Origin: Variovorax sp. SG517
Lineage (GTDB): Bacteria > Pseudomonadota > Gammaproteobacteria > Burkholderiales > Burkholderiaceae_C
Direction: 5' to 3'
DNA length: 64,000 nucleotides
Assembly (NCBI RefSeq): GCF_013376045.1
Contig: NZ_JABMJG010000003.1
Span: forward strand, 639,544-703,543
Shown: positions 52,597 to 61,475 of the stretch, in pieces
Position numbering within the stretch: the stretch's first letter is position 1
Layout: each line of letters opens with the position of its first letter
Program-made: the position numbers and the translations under genes
Notes under the pieces: generated by a model
Told to the model about the DNA's origin: nothing
The model's input: only the letters and a program-made list of their open reading frames with translations
Database searches by the model: none

Positions 52597-52693
52597 CCCT
52601 CCCCCGCTGGGGGAGGGCAGGGGTGGGGGCAAGCGGCGCCTCCATCGGGCGCTCTGCTTGCCCCCATCCCAACCTTCCCTCAAAGGGGGAAGG
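52597..52693. terminator. Three tandem hairpins between convergent genes
   Basis: Stem 1: CCCTCCCCC (52597-52605) with GGGGGAGGG (52609-52617), 3-base loop. Stem 2: 11 bp, 52624-52634 with 52656-52666. Stem 3: CCTTCCC (52673-52679) with GGGAAGG (52687-52693). They fill the 119-bp gap between the EmrB-like gene and the oppositely directed siderophore-interacting gene and could end transcription from both sides. The sequence looks like a dispersed REP-type repeat. Confidence 0.6.
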
Positions 52694-52704
52694 AGCAAGT
52701 CAAT

Positions 52705-53547
52705 TCACTCGTCGTGCGAATCGTGCGTGGCCACCGCTCCGCGGCGCCAGTAGCCCGAGGCCCGCGTCCACTTCGGGTTCGCGCCGCGCTCGCCCACCAG
52801 ATGCGCGCGCAGCGCCTTGGCGATGGCCGATTCGCAGCCCACCCACGCGTGGAAGTCGCCGGCCGGCAACTGCATGGCCTTCAGCGCGTCGAGCAGCACG
52901 GGGCTCAGGCCCGGCTCGGCGCCGCGGCGGTGCACCCACTTCAGCGTGAGCTCGGCGTGCGTGTCGAAGGGAAGCTCGTCGGCTTCGCTGTCCACCTCGG
53001 CCAGCACCACCACGCGCGTGCCGGCGGGCAGCTCTGCAAGGCGCCGCGAGATCGCGGGCAGGGCGGTGTCGTCGCCGATCAGCAGGTGCCAGTCGAACTC
53101 CGTCGGCACGATGAACGAGCCGCGCGGGCCGCCAACGCCGAGGATGTCGCCGGGTTTCGCCTGCTCGGCCCACTGCGTGGCGGGGCCGGCCTCGTGCAGC
53201 GCGAAGTCGATCTCGAGCGTGCCCGCGGCTGCGTCGTAGCGGCGCGGCGTGTAGTCGCGCATGGTCGGGCGGCCGTCGGGCCACACCGGGCCGTCGGGGC
53301 CGGCCATGGGCAGCGCGAGCTTGCCGGAGGCGTCGGGAAAGAAGATCTTCGCGTGGTCGTCGAAGCCCGGGCTGGTGAAGCCCGCGAGGTCGTCGCCGGC
53401 GAGCGTGACGCGGATCAGGTGCGGCGTCACGCGCCGCACGGTCTTCACCGCGAGCTTGCGAAAGCGCAGCTCGTGGCGCACCCGGCGGGGCGTGCGGTCC
53501 GGCAGGGTGGGTGCCGTGGACGCTGGTGATGTACTGAAGTCAGTCAT
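52705..53547 (-). CDS. Siderophore-interacting protein (ferric-siderophore reductase, ViuB/YqjH-like)
   Basis: The 280-residue FAD protein has the flavin-binding RDYTPRRYD (about residue 97), HEAGPATQWAEQAKPGD and the C-terminal substrate/NADPH domain ending GYWRRG. These enzymes reduce ferric siderophores in the cytoplasm to release iron. It lies 56 bp after a PadR gene with a His-rich N-terminus, the same arrangement as NfeF-NfeR (YqjH-YqjI) in E. coli, though there the genes are divergent. Confidence 0.93.
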   Translation of the reverse strand: MTDFSTSPASTAPTLPDRTPRRVRHELRFRKLAVKTVRRVTPHLIRVTLAGDDLAGFTSPGFDDHAKIFFPDASGKLALPMAGPDGPVWPDGRPTMRDYTPRRYDAAAGTLEIDFALHEAGPATQWAEQAKPGDILGVGGPRGSFIVPTEFDWHLLIGDDTALPAISRRLAELPAGTRVVVLAEVDSEADELPFDTHAELTLKWVHRRGAEPGLSPVLLDALKAMQLPAGDFHAWVGCESAIAKALRAHLVGERGANPKWTRASGYWRRGAVATHDSHDE

Positions 53548-53603
53548 TGCGGAAATCCTGTTGCGAGACAGGGTTGGTTGGGATTCGGGTTGCGCTCGGC
53601 CCC

Positions 53604-54179
53604 TCAGATCCTTTCGATCTGCTGGGCCGCGGCGTCGAGCACCGCGGCGAATTCGTGGGCCTGCTGATCGGTCAGCGGCGCGCCCGTCAGGCGCATGCGC
53701 ATCGCGAGCTTGAGGTTCTCGATGGCGCGCGTGACCTGCGGCGGGCGTCCGCCGCGCGGGCCGGCGCCGTCTACGCCGCCGCTCATGCGGGCCATCATGG
53801 CGTCGGCCATCTCGCGGTTGGCCGCGAGGAATTCGCGGCCGCTGTCGGTGATGCTGTAGCTCTTGCGGCCGCTGCCGTCGGCGGTGTCGACGCTGAGGTA
53901 GCCCATCTCCTCGAGCAGCGTGAGCGTGGGATAGACCACGCCGGGGCTGGGCGCGTAGCTGCCGCCGAGGCGCTCTTCGATGGCCTTGATCAGCTCGTAG
54001 CCGTGCGAGGGCTTGTCGGCAATGAGCTGCAGCAGCACGAAGCGCAGGCCGCCATGGCCGAACACGCGCCCGCCGCCACGTCCGCTGCGATGCCCGCGGC
54101 CGCCGGAAAGACCGTCTTCATGCTCGCCGCGGGCGACGCTGCAGTGGTGATGGCCGTGGCCGAAGTGGAAATGTCTCAT
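53604..54179 (-). CDS. PadR family metal-responsive regulator with His-rich N-terminus (YqjI/NfeR-like)
   Basis: The 191-residue protein begins HFHFGHGHHHC and has further His/Gly-rich sequence to about residue 45, a likely metal-sensing extension. The PadR winged helix follows (about 46-125; LLQLIADKPSHGYELIKAIEE, then SPGVVYPTLTLLEEMGYL), then a helical dimerisation tail. E. coli YqjI (NfeR) has the same layout and represses its neighbouring ferric reductase in response to iron or nickel. A perfect 18-bp palindrome lies 33 bp upstream. Confidence 0.92.
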   Translation of the reverse strand: MRHFHFGHGHHHCSVARGEHEDGLSGGRGHRSGRGGGRVFGHGGLRFVLLQLIADKPSHGYELIKAIEERLGGSYAPSPGVVYPTLTLLEEMGYLSVDTADGSGRKSYSITDSGREFLAANREMADAMMARMSGGVDGAGPRGGRPPQVTRAIENLKLAMRMRLTGAPLTDQQAHEFAAVLDAAAQQIERI

Positions 54180-54212
54180 GGTGGGTGTCCTTCTTGAAGT
54201 ATGTCTGAATTA

Positions 54213-54230
54213 TTTTAGATATATCTAAAA
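54213..54230. promoter_or_regulatory. Perfect 18-bp palindrome, operator for the PadR regulator
   Basis: TTTTAGATATATCTAAAA is its own reverse complement and stands out as an AT-only core in a GC-rich region. It lies 33 bp before the PadR start, where it would cover the promoter of the padR-ferric reductase operon. The remaining sequence up to 54456 holds no gene. Confidence 0.82.
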
Positions 54231-54456
54231 CTTAGTCAAATCGATACCCAAGACGAAGGGCGGGCCTCTTCCTGGCCAAGGCCAGAATTCATCAGATGTC
54301 CGGACGTCCGTTCTGGTTAACATCTGCCCTTCCTCGGGGCTGCGGCGTGCCTGCCACGCCAATCCGGCGCCAGTTCGCCGCGCGTGCGGCCCCACCATTT
54401 GTCAACCTGCCTGGCATCCGCCGGATGCATGGGCGCTTAGAACACAGGGAGTTTCA

Positions 54457-55257
54457 ATGGGGATGATGGACACGCTCGGCCACGCGTTGATGGACAACGA
54501 CAAGCTTCACTTCGACACCGCCGAGGCGCCCTCGGGCCAAGAGCAATGGCTGGTCACGCTCAGCGCGCCTTTGTCCGCCTTCAACGGCGACTTCGTGAAC
54601 GCGGTGGCCACCGGCAAGGACAACGACGTGCTGCGCGAAGGCATCGCCGACGTGTGGAGCGTGCACGACCGCGCCAGCTTCGAGCAGACCGCCCGATGGC
54701 TCGTCGAGGAAGGGCAGCGCTCGGCCTACCGGCCGCTGTGGAACGCCATCGCCGCGATCGACACGGCAACGCAGGAGACGCCAGCGGTCCTGCGCATGGT
54801 TATGGATGCCTTCTTCCCCTCGTTCTTCCAGATCAAGGCGCGCAAGAGCCTGGACTACCGCGAGCTCTCGGCGCAAAGCGGCAAGCCGATGGCGGACCTG
54901 GCCCAGCTGATGGCGGGCAGCCGCAGCTGGGTGGATGAGCTGCGCAAGCATTTCAAGGCCTCGCCCGCCGACATATCCAGCCTGGTCGCGTGGGACGCCG
55001 TGCGCCTGGCCAGCCTGTCGCGCTGGGCGGTGCAGCTCGGCTACATCGAGCGCGCGGAGTTCGCGGGCTTTGCCGGCGGGCTCACCAGGCAGGTGCGCGA
55101 GGCCTACGCCGGCTGGCCGCAGGTGAGCGCGGCCTACATCGCCGGCGGCCTGATCTGGAAGTATTCCGATGCGCGCGAAGAGCACCTGCTGCGCACCAAC
55201 CGCCTGCTGCTGAGCGACGCGCGCAGTCCCTATCGCAGCGTGCCGTTTGCCGGCTGA
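54457..55257 (+). CDS. DUF1266 domain protein
   Basis: The 266-residue cytoplasmic protein has a C-terminal DUF1266 core, seen as AWDAVRLASLSRWAVQLGYI (about residues 178-197) and AYIAGGLIWKY. The N-terminal half (about 1-110) contains WLVEEGQRSAYRPLWNAI, also family-like. Its function is unknown. Its final 28 bases overlap the convergent sensor-kinase gene. Confidence 0.8.
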   Translation: MGMMDTLGHALMDNDKLHFDTAEAPSGQEQWLVTLSAPLSAFNGDFVNAVATGKDNDVLREGIADVWSVHDRASFEQTARWLVEEGQRSAYRPLWNAIAAIDTATQETPAVLRMVMDAFFPSFFQIKARKSLDYRELSAQSGKPMADLAQLMAGSRSWVDELRKHFKASPADISSLVAWDAVRLASLSRWAVQLGYIERAEFAGFAGGLTRQVREAYAGWPQVSAAYIAGGLIWKYSDAREEHLLRTNRLLLSDARSPYRSVPFAG

Positions 55258-57152
55258 AGCGGCGGCCGGTCGGTTGCCCGCCCGGACTCGGTTGGCGTCG
55301 TCGATGCCGCCGGCACCGGCAGGTGCAGCAGCAGGCTGGTTTCGCCGGGCTGCGAGCGCACGGTGAGCGTGCCTCCCAGCGCAACGGCGCGCGTGCGCAT
55401 GTTCGCGAGGCCCTTGCCGGCGAACGCTGCTTGCGTGTCGAAGCCGCGGCCGTTGTCTTGCAGCTCGATCTCGATGGCTCGCTCTTCGGAGCCTTCCACC
55501 AGCCTCGCGCCAAGGCTGGCCTGCGTCGCCTGCGCATGCGCCATCAGGTTGCCGAAGGCTTCGAAGAGCAGCATCTGCAGCTGGTGCGATTCGCGCGCGG
55601 TCCAGCCCGTCATGGTGGGCAACGAGTCCACGTCCCAGCGCAGATCGATGCCGGCCGCCTGCAGACGAGGGCCGAGGCGGTAGCGCACGCTGCCGAGCGC
55701 GGAGGCCACGTCGCCTTCGCACCCGTGCATGGCGTCCACCGTGAGCTTGAGCTGGTCGACCGCGTCGCGCAGGTGCAGCGCCACGTCGTTCATGGCGGCG
55801 CCGGGCTGCTGGGCCATCTGAAGCAGGCCGACGAGCTGGCCGCCCAGGCCGTCGTGCAGGTCCTGCGTGAGGCGCTGGCGTTCTTCCAGCGCGCCGCGCG
55901 CCTTCTCGCCCTCGCGCTCGCGGGCGAAGACGGCTTCGAGCGCCGCGTTGCGCTCGGCCAGTTCGGCTTCGAGCGATGCGTTCATCTGCGCCACGGCGCG
56001 CATGTCCTTGCGCATGCGCTCGGCGATCACCCAGGCCAGCGAGATCGCGAAGCCCACCCACGCGAAGCGGATCCACGGCACCACCGCGTAGGCGTCGGGC
56101 GAGGTGCGCATGACCCAGTTGTCGCGCGCGGCGCTCAGCACCACCAGCACCACGGCCACGCCCAGCACGCGGTGCTCCAGCACCGAGCTGCGCACCGCCA
56201 CGCGCACGACCATCACCACCATGCCCAGCCCCGCCGTGAAGCACAACAGGTTCCACGCCGGCATCAGCCACAGCAGCGGCACGGTGATGCCCAGCGTGGC
56301 CGTCACCGGCGACAGCAGCGCCAGCAGGCCCAGGAAGCGCGCGAGCCGCGTGTCTCCCTTGCCCACCACCGACAGCGCGAAGCGGCACAGCAGCGGCACC
56401 GCCGCCTGGAACGCCGCCAGCGGCACCACGCCCCACCAGGGCCAGGGCAGCGGCGCATGCGTGAAGAGCACCCGCGCCGTCTGCACCGACCAGAAAAGCT
56501 CGCCCAGGCCGTAATAGAGGTACAGCGATTCGCGCTGCCGCAGCCACACCAGCAGCGACAGCGCCCCGAGCACCCCGCTCAGGATGGCGATGAAGCGCCC
56601 GCCGCTGATCTGCCAGAACAGGGCGTTCTCATACAGCGGCAGGAGCTCGGCCTCCGTGCCCGCCACCACCGGCGAGAGCCCGCCCTGGCGTGCGGGCTGC
56701 GCGGCGATGACGATTTCCACGCGCTGCGAAGAAGCGGAGGAGGCCGGCAGCGCGAAGTACTGCGGCGTGAAGGAGGCGTCGTCGTACGGCCCTGGCGGAA
56801 AGGTGCCGAAGCGCGCCAGCTCGTGGCCGTCGACCAGCACCCTGAAGCTGTTGCCGATGCGCGGCACGAAGAGCGCCTGCGGCACCTTCGGGTCGGTAAC
56901 GGAAATATCGAACGCGAAGCTCGCCTCGCCATCGACCGCGCCTTGCCGCTGGTCCCAGTTGTAGGGCAGCTGCACCGCGTGCGGCTCCGGCGGCTGGGCG
57001 GTGGGGTGATCGCCATGCAGGGTCAGCGTGAGCTGCGCCTGTTCGACGAGCGTGGCGGCCTGTGCGCGGAAGCTCCAGCCGGTGCCCAGCAACACGAGCA
57101 CCAGCAGCGCCAGCAGGCGCAGTCCAAGCATTTCTTGTTGTTGTCGTCGCAT
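55230..57152 (-). CDS. Orphan 7TM-type sensor histidine kinase
   Basis: The 640-residue kinase has the same plan as the one at 27931-29835: signal/anchor (about 10-33), extracytoplasmic domain (about 35-195), seven-helix region (about 200-385), coiled coil, HisKA_3 motif QDLHDGLGGQLVG and an ATPase domain with DNGRGF and GKGLANMRTRA. ATG 57152 is preferred to a TTG 11 codons upstream. No response-regulator gene is adjacent, so it is an orphan in this window. The Pro/Thr-rich tail after the ATPase domain overlaps the DUF1266 gene. Confidence 0.9.
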   Translation of the reverse strand: MRRQQQEMLGLRLLALLVLVLLGTGWSFRAQAATLVEQAQLTLTLHGDHPTAQPPEPHAVQLPYNWDQRQGAVDGEASFAFDISVTDPKVPQALFVPRIGNSFRVLVDGHELARFGTFPPGPYDDASFTPQYFALPASSASSQRVEIVIAAQPARQGGLSPVVAGTEAELLPLYENALFWQISGGRFIAILSGVLGALSLLVWLRQRESLYLYYGLGELFWSVQTARVLFTHAPLPWPWWGVVPLAAFQAAVPLLCRFALSVVGKGDTRLARFLGLLALLSPVTATLGITVPLLWLMPAWNLLCFTAGLGMVVMVVRVAVRSSVLEHRVLGVAVVLVVLSAARDNWVMRTSPDAYAVVPWIRFAWVGFAISLAWVIAERMRKDMRAVAQMNASLEAELAERNAALEAVFAREREGEKARGALEERQRLTQDLHDGLGGQLVGLLQMAQQPGAAMNDVALHLRDAVDQLKLTVDAMHGCEGDVASALGSVRYRLGPRLQAAGIDLRWDVDSLPTMTGWTARESHQLQMLLFEAFGNLMAHAQATQASLGARLVEGSEERAIEIELQDNGRGFDTQAAFAGKGLANMRTRAVALGGTLTVRSQPGETSLLLHLPVPAASTTPTESGRATDRPPLQPANGTLR

Positions 57153-57242
57153 GACGCGTACGACTTTAGCAATCTTTTTTAACAATTCGGGGCAGGAATT
57201 GCCCGTCCTCGCGAGAAAGCAACGCCTCAGGGTTTCAGGCCT

Positions 57243-58457
57243 TCAGGCCTTCGCCTCGATGATCGGGTCGAGCTTGGCGCGCAGGCGCCGCACCGCCAGC
57301 TCGTGCCGCAGCGTCTGCGCCCCGCGCCCGTAGGTGGCCGCCTTGCGGATCAGCCGCAGCTGCTCGCGCTGCAGGTGCGTCTTCAGGCGCCGGGCGCGCC
57401 AGCCGTGGGTCCAGCCCATTTCGCGGCGCACCTTGTAGCGCTGCATGGGCGCGCCCAGCCGCACCCATTCGTCGTCGCGGATCAGGTCGCGCTCGGGCAC
57501 GAACCAGGCCGCCAGCGCATGCAGGTAGGTGCCGTTCTCGCGCGCGGCCACCTGCCAGAAGAGCCCCGCCACGATGATCGCGGGCAGCCCCTTGATCACC
57601 AGCATGACGGCCATCTCGCCATAGCCGCCGTCGAACAGGTCTTCGAGGAAGGGCGAGTTCCAGATGAAGTGCATCGCCCACGCGAGCACGAAGCACAGTA
57701 CCGCCACCGCGATGCGCGCCGCCATCGGCCGCCGCGGATGCAGCAGGAACCACGCGACGCCGAAGGAGGCGATGGTGGTGTAGGCCGCGTGGCTCCACAG
57801 CCCGCTCAGCAGCCCGCGCGTGAACAGGTTCAGCAGCACCGGATAGACCTGGTTCTCCAGCGGAAAGTGGATGGAGGAGCGCACCGTGTAGCTCAGGTTC
57901 TCGATCACCTGGAAGCCCAGCCCCGCCATGGCGCCCACGATCAGCACCGACAGGTAAGTCTGGAACTGGTTGCGCGCCACCAGCACCAGCAGGATCACGC
58001 CCATGAGCTTCAGGAATTCCTCGGTGACCGGCCCCGCGATGGCCGGCCCCCACACCGCCACGAACTCCGGCGACACCAGCTTGGCGCACAGGCTCTGTAT
58101 GGCGATGTTCGCCGGCGCCGCGAAGTACACCGCCCCCAGCCCGCCCCACGCGAAGGCCAGCACGTAGGCTTCGGGCGGATGCTGCTCCAGCAGGTCGAGC
58201 GTGCCGAAGGCCAGCACGAAAAGCAGCGTGTAGATGCCCCACACCGTCAGCCCCAGCAAGGCGGTGACCGGCACCACCCGCAAGCCTATTGAAAACATGT
58301 AGGCCAGGTAGAAGAGCCCGTTGACGATCAGCGCCACCAGCACCCAGAACGCCACGCGCCGCGGCTGGAAGAAGGAATCGGTGCCCACCGGCCACGCGCC
58401 TGTGTCCTGGTTGGTGGGAAGGCCCTGGTCGTTCGGCTCGAAGACGGGCGCGTTCAC
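57243..58457 (-). CDS. PrsW-family intramembrane metalloprotease
   Basis: The 404-residue polytopic protein contains the PrsW/CPBP-type motifs: EEFLK (in GPVTEEFLKLMGV, about residue 150), ENLSYT (about 190) and HFIWN (about 290), with His and Glu residues expected to hold zinc. The C-terminal ~110 residues are basic and cytoplasmic. PrsW in Bacillus cleaves an anti-sigma factor; no such target is nearby here. The start is GTG 58457, overlapping the previous stop (GTGA). Confidence 0.85.
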   Translation of the reverse strand: MNAPVFEPNDQGLPTNQDTGAWPVGTDSFFQPRRVAFWVLVALIVNGLFYLAYMFSIGLRVVPVTALLGLTVWGIYTLLFVLAFGTLDLLEQHPPEAYVLAFAWGGLGAVYFAAPANIAIQSLCAKLVSPEFVAVWGPAIAGPVTEEFLKLMGVILLVLVARNQFQTYLSVLIVGAMAGLGFQVIENLSYTVRSSIHFPLENQVYPVLLNLFTRGLLSGLWSHAAYTTIASFGVAWFLLHPRRPMAARIAVAVLCFVLAWAMHFIWNSPFLEDLFDGGYGEMAVMLVIKGLPAIIVAGLFWQVAARENGTYLHALAAWFVPERDLIRDDEWVRLGAPMQRYKVRREMGWTHGWRARRLKTHLQREQLRLIRKAATYGRGAQTLRHELAVRRLRAKLDPIIEAKA

Positions 58458-59014
58458 TGCGGCGCCTCCAGGTCCATCGAGTCGAGCATGCTGCGCGCGT
58501 CGGCCAGCGCCTCTTCCATGCCGTCGCTGGCGCCGTAGAAGTCGATCTGCACCAGCGACTTGCGCCGCTGGTCGACCACTTGCCAGAAGCGGCCCGCCAG
58601 CTTCGAGCCGTAGTACGCGAAAGTCTTGCCCTGCAGGCCCCAGGAGGTGATGAAGTCGGACACGTCGCCGTCCATCTGCAGCCGCTGGCCGCGCTCCATC
58701 AGCCGCTGCTGGCGCACCAGCGGGCCGTCGGGCCCGCCCGCCCACGGGAAGGTGGAAACCAGGAACTTGTGGCCGCCCTTGAAGAGCATGAGCGACTGGC
58801 CCGCCTTGGAGCGCGACACGTCCATCTCCCACCCCTCGGCCGGCACGAAGCGGGCCTGGCCCGCCTCGACCGTCTTGCCCGCGGCAAGAGGGCGGTTGCC
58901 CGGGGTGTGGCGGTCCCAGTACGCGAGGCCGCCCACGTAGGCCGCAATCGCGAGGAGCACCGCCAGCGCGCCCGGCCAGGTGCGATACGGTATGCGGCGT
59001 GAGGGCTCGTTCAT
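58454..59014 (-). CDS. Membrane-anchored hypothetical protein
   Basis: The 186-residue protein has one N-terminal membrane helix (about residues 13-32) and a soluble domain that would face the periplasm, with PAEGWEMDVSRSKAGQSLML and a C-terminal helix. I do not recognise a family. It is translationally coupled to the PrsW-type protease gene, so it may be a partner, regulator or substrate of that protease (inference). Confidence 0.75.
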   Translation of the reverse strand: MNEPSRRIPYRTWPGALAVLLAIAAYVGGLAYWDRHTPGNRPLAAGKTVEAGQARFVPAEGWEMDVSRSKAGQSLMLFKGGHKFLVSTFPWAGGPDGPLVRQQRLMERGQRLQMDGDVSDFITSWGLQGKTFAYYGSKLAGRFWQVVDQRRKSLVQIDFYGASDGMEEALADARSMLDSMDLEAPQ

Positions 59015-59110
59015 CCTTTGATCGTGCCATACGAATGCCCGCGCCCGGGCGCCCGCGCCAGGCGATGCGGCATACTCCCCACCCCCTCAAACTCAGCAGA
59101 ATTCCACTGA

Positions 59111-60025
59111 ATGGACAAGGAAGTCGACCCCCGCGTACTCACTGTGATCGACGAGATGCGGCTCTCGGGCCCGCGGCTCACGCCGGTGGAAATCGTCGCC
59201 AAGATGGGTGTGTTCGACGCGCGCGACAAGCCATTCGAGCACGCATGGCTCGCCACCGGCGACAACGTCATCGCCACCATCTGGGCCGAATGGGTGAACG
59301 TGGCCGCCAACGGCCGCTGGTTCTATCTCGAGTCGCTCGACGTCCACCACCGCGCCGGCGGCGGCGAGCGCAGCGCCCAGCAGGTGCAGCGCGCCAAGGA
59401 CCGCCTTGCGCTGCTCAAGCGCAGCCATGACGCCGGCAACGGCTTCCGCGCCTTGCTGCAGACCAACCGCATCGCCATCCTCGAAGTGGAAAGCAGCAAG
59501 GACGCCAAGGTGTCCACCCGCGTGCGCGACGACGACGAATGGCACGTCGCGAGCTGGGAGCCCGACCACAAACTCGCCGTGCTCGTGCGCGGCCCGCGCG
59601 GCTGGGTGCCCAGCGAAGCCGAAATTCAGGCCGCCCGCGAACGCGGCAACGTGCCGCAGAAACTCTCCGCCGCCGCCAAGGCTGCAGACGACGAAAAAGC
59701 CACGCCCCAGGCCGTGCAGGCCGCCGCCCTCGAATACGTGGTGAAGCACTTCACCGGCTACGGCTACAAGGCCGAGAACATGACCGGCAAGGGCTTCGAC
59801 CTCGAAGTGTCGAACGCCAAGGGCCAGACCCTGCTGCGCGTGACCGTCAAGGGCACCGCGTCCGGCGTGCCCAGCTTCAAGCTCAGCAAGGAAGAAAGCG
59901 ACTGCTCCCAGCGCGAGCCGCTGTGGCGCCTGCTGGTGGTAACAGATGCCGGCAGCGGCGTGGCCCAGCATAAGATCTACAAGCCGACCGAAATCAGCTC
60001 GGCGCCGGGCTACGACCCCTCGTGA
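59111..60025 (+). CDS. DUF3883-like (restriction-endonuclease-fold) protein
   Basis: The 304-residue protein has a helical N-terminal part, a middle beta-rich region (WHVASWEPDHKLAVLVRG), an Ala-rich linker (about 185-205) and a C-terminal domain with GKGFDLEVSNAKGQTLLRVTVKG (about 230-252). The D...E-V-K pattern recalls the PD-(D/E)xK fold seen in DUF3883 proteins. A nucleic-acid role is possible but unproven. It is a single gene with no restriction or defence genes adjacent. Confidence 0.65.
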   Translation: MDKEVDPRVLTVIDEMRLSGPRLTPVEIVAKMGVFDARDKPFEHAWLATGDNVIATIWAEWVNVAANGRWFYLESLDVHHRAGGGERSAQQVQRAKDRLALLKRSHDAGNGFRALLQTNRIAILEVESSKDAKVSTRVRDDDEWHVASWEPDHKLAVLVRGPRGWVPSEAEIQAARERGNVPQKLSAAAKAADDEKATPQAVQAAALEYVVKHFTGYGYKAENMTGKGFDLEVSNAKGQTLLRVTVKGTASGVPSFKLSKEESDCSQREPLWRLLVVTDAGSGVAQHKIYKPTEISSAPGYDPS

Positions 60026-60137
60026 CCTGAGGCTGCGCGGCCAATGCCCAACTGTTGTAAACAAGCCCTGAGGGAGTAACCAGACTATTCATCGCCTCTG
60101 CGGAAGATTACATTTCGCGGAATTGTCACAAGGCGAT

Positions 60138-61475
60138 ATGACCGAGAGCAGCCAAAAGACGTCCCATTCGATGATCTACCTGCCCGTATCGGGCAAGTTC
60201 TTCATCGCATTGATCGGCTCGGTTGCTTGGGTTGCTTTCTCCATCTGGGCCGCACAGGCCTGGATGGCCGACCTGACCACCCATATCGGCATGGTGCTGG
60301 CTGTTTTCCTGGTCTATGGCATCGCCATCGTTCCGGGGTTCATGAATGCGTTCCTGGCCATCAGCCTGCTTCTGGACAAGAGGCCGCCGCATTCCCCGCT
60401 CTCCGTCTATCCGCCGATATCGATCCTGATCGCCGCGTACAACGAGGAAGCCTCCATCGAGGAAACCCTCGTCAGCATCGAGCGGCAGCACTACCCCGGC
60501 GAACTGCAGGTCATCGTGATCAACGACGGCTCCAGGGACGGCACCGCCACCGTCGTCGAGGGTGCCTGTGCCCGGTATCCGTGGATCACCTTCGTCGACC
60601 TCAAGCAGAACGGCGGCAAGGCGCGCGCGCTGAACATCGGCTTCAAGCAGGTGCTGCACGACATCGTCATCACCGTCGATGCCGATTCGTTCCTCTACAA
60701 GGGCGCGCTCACCAGCATCGTCGAGCGCTACCACTCCGACCCGCCCAACACGCGCGCCGTTGCCGGAAAGATCCTGGTGCGCAACTCGCGCTACAACTGG
60801 ATCACCCGCTGCCAGGAGTGGGACTACTTCCACGGCATTGCGGCCATCAAGCGCGTGCAGTCGCTCTTCCAGGGCACGCTGGTGGCGCAGGGCGCGTTCT
60901 CCCTGTACGACCGCGACGCGTTGGAAGAGGTCGGCGGCTGGCCCGAATGCGTGGGTGAAGACATCGTGCTCACCTGGGCGCTGCTGAAGGCCGGCTACCG
61001 CATCGGCCACTGCGAAGACGCCTGCCTCTTCACCAACGTGCCCACCAGCATCCGCCAACTGGTGAAGCAACGCCAGCGCTGGGCGCGCGGCATGACCGAA
61101 GCCTTTGCAAAGCACCCGGGCATTCTTCTGCAGCCGCGGCTGTCGACCTTCTTCATCTACTGGAACCTGCTTTTTCCGTGGCTCGACCTGGCCTACACCA
61201 TCGGCTTCATGCCGGGGCTGGTGCTCGCGCTCTTCGGCTATTTCTGGATCGTCGGCCCGATGACGCTCGCGCTCATACCGGCCGCCTTCGCGCTGAGCCT
61301 GCTGATGTTTTCCATCGAGCGCCGCATGTTCAGGCAGACCGGGCTCGTCGTGCGCAAGAACTTCCAGGGCTTCTTCATCTACGTGCTGCTCTACAGCCTG
61401 ATCCTGCAACCGGCCAGCGTTCTCGGCTATCTGGACGAGATATTGAAAAGACCCAAGTCCTGGGGCACCAAATGA
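60138..61475 (+). CDS. Family 2 processive glycosyltransferase (PgaC/IcaA-like)
   Basis: The 445-residue membrane glycosyltransferase has two N-terminal helices (about 18-75), a GT2 catalytic domain with AAYNEE, DGS, the DxD-type VDADS, the acceptor/base motif GEDIVLTW and the processivity motif QRQRW (about residue 312), then three to four C-terminal helices. This is the plan of poly-N-acetylglucosamine synthases. ATG 60138 has AAGGCG just upstream; a TTG five codons earlier is weaker. Its stop overlaps the next start (ATGA), linking it to an outer-membrane barrel. The exported sugar is inferred. Confidence 0.9.
   Translation: MTESSQKTSHSMIYLPVSGKFFIALIGSVAWVAFSIWAAQAWMADLTTHIGMVLAVFLVYGIAIVPGFMNAFLAISLLLDKRPPHSPLSVYPPISILIAAYNEEASIEETLVSIERQHYPGELQVIVINDGSRDGTATVVEGACARYPWITFVDLKQNGGKARALNIGFKQVLHDIVITVDADSFLYKGALTSIVERYHSDPPNTRAVAGKILVRNSRYNWITRCQEWDYFHGIAAIKRVQSLFQGTLVAQGAFSLYDRDALEEVGGWPECVGEDIVLTWALLKAGYRIGHCEDACLFTNVPTSIRQLVKQRQRWARGMTEAFAKHPGILLQPRLSTFFIYWNLLFPWLDLAYTIGFMPGLVLALFGYFWIVGPMTLALIPAAFALSLLMFSIERRMFRQTGLVVRKNFQGFFIYVLLYSLILQPASVLGYLDEILKRPKSWGTK

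Noticed and set aside
57243..59090. Single 615-residue protein covering the PrsW-type gene and the upstream gene
   Set aside because: The N-terminal third is read in the wrong frame over the 186-residue anchored protein and is Gly/Arg-rich noise. The two genes are separate and overlap by GTGA.
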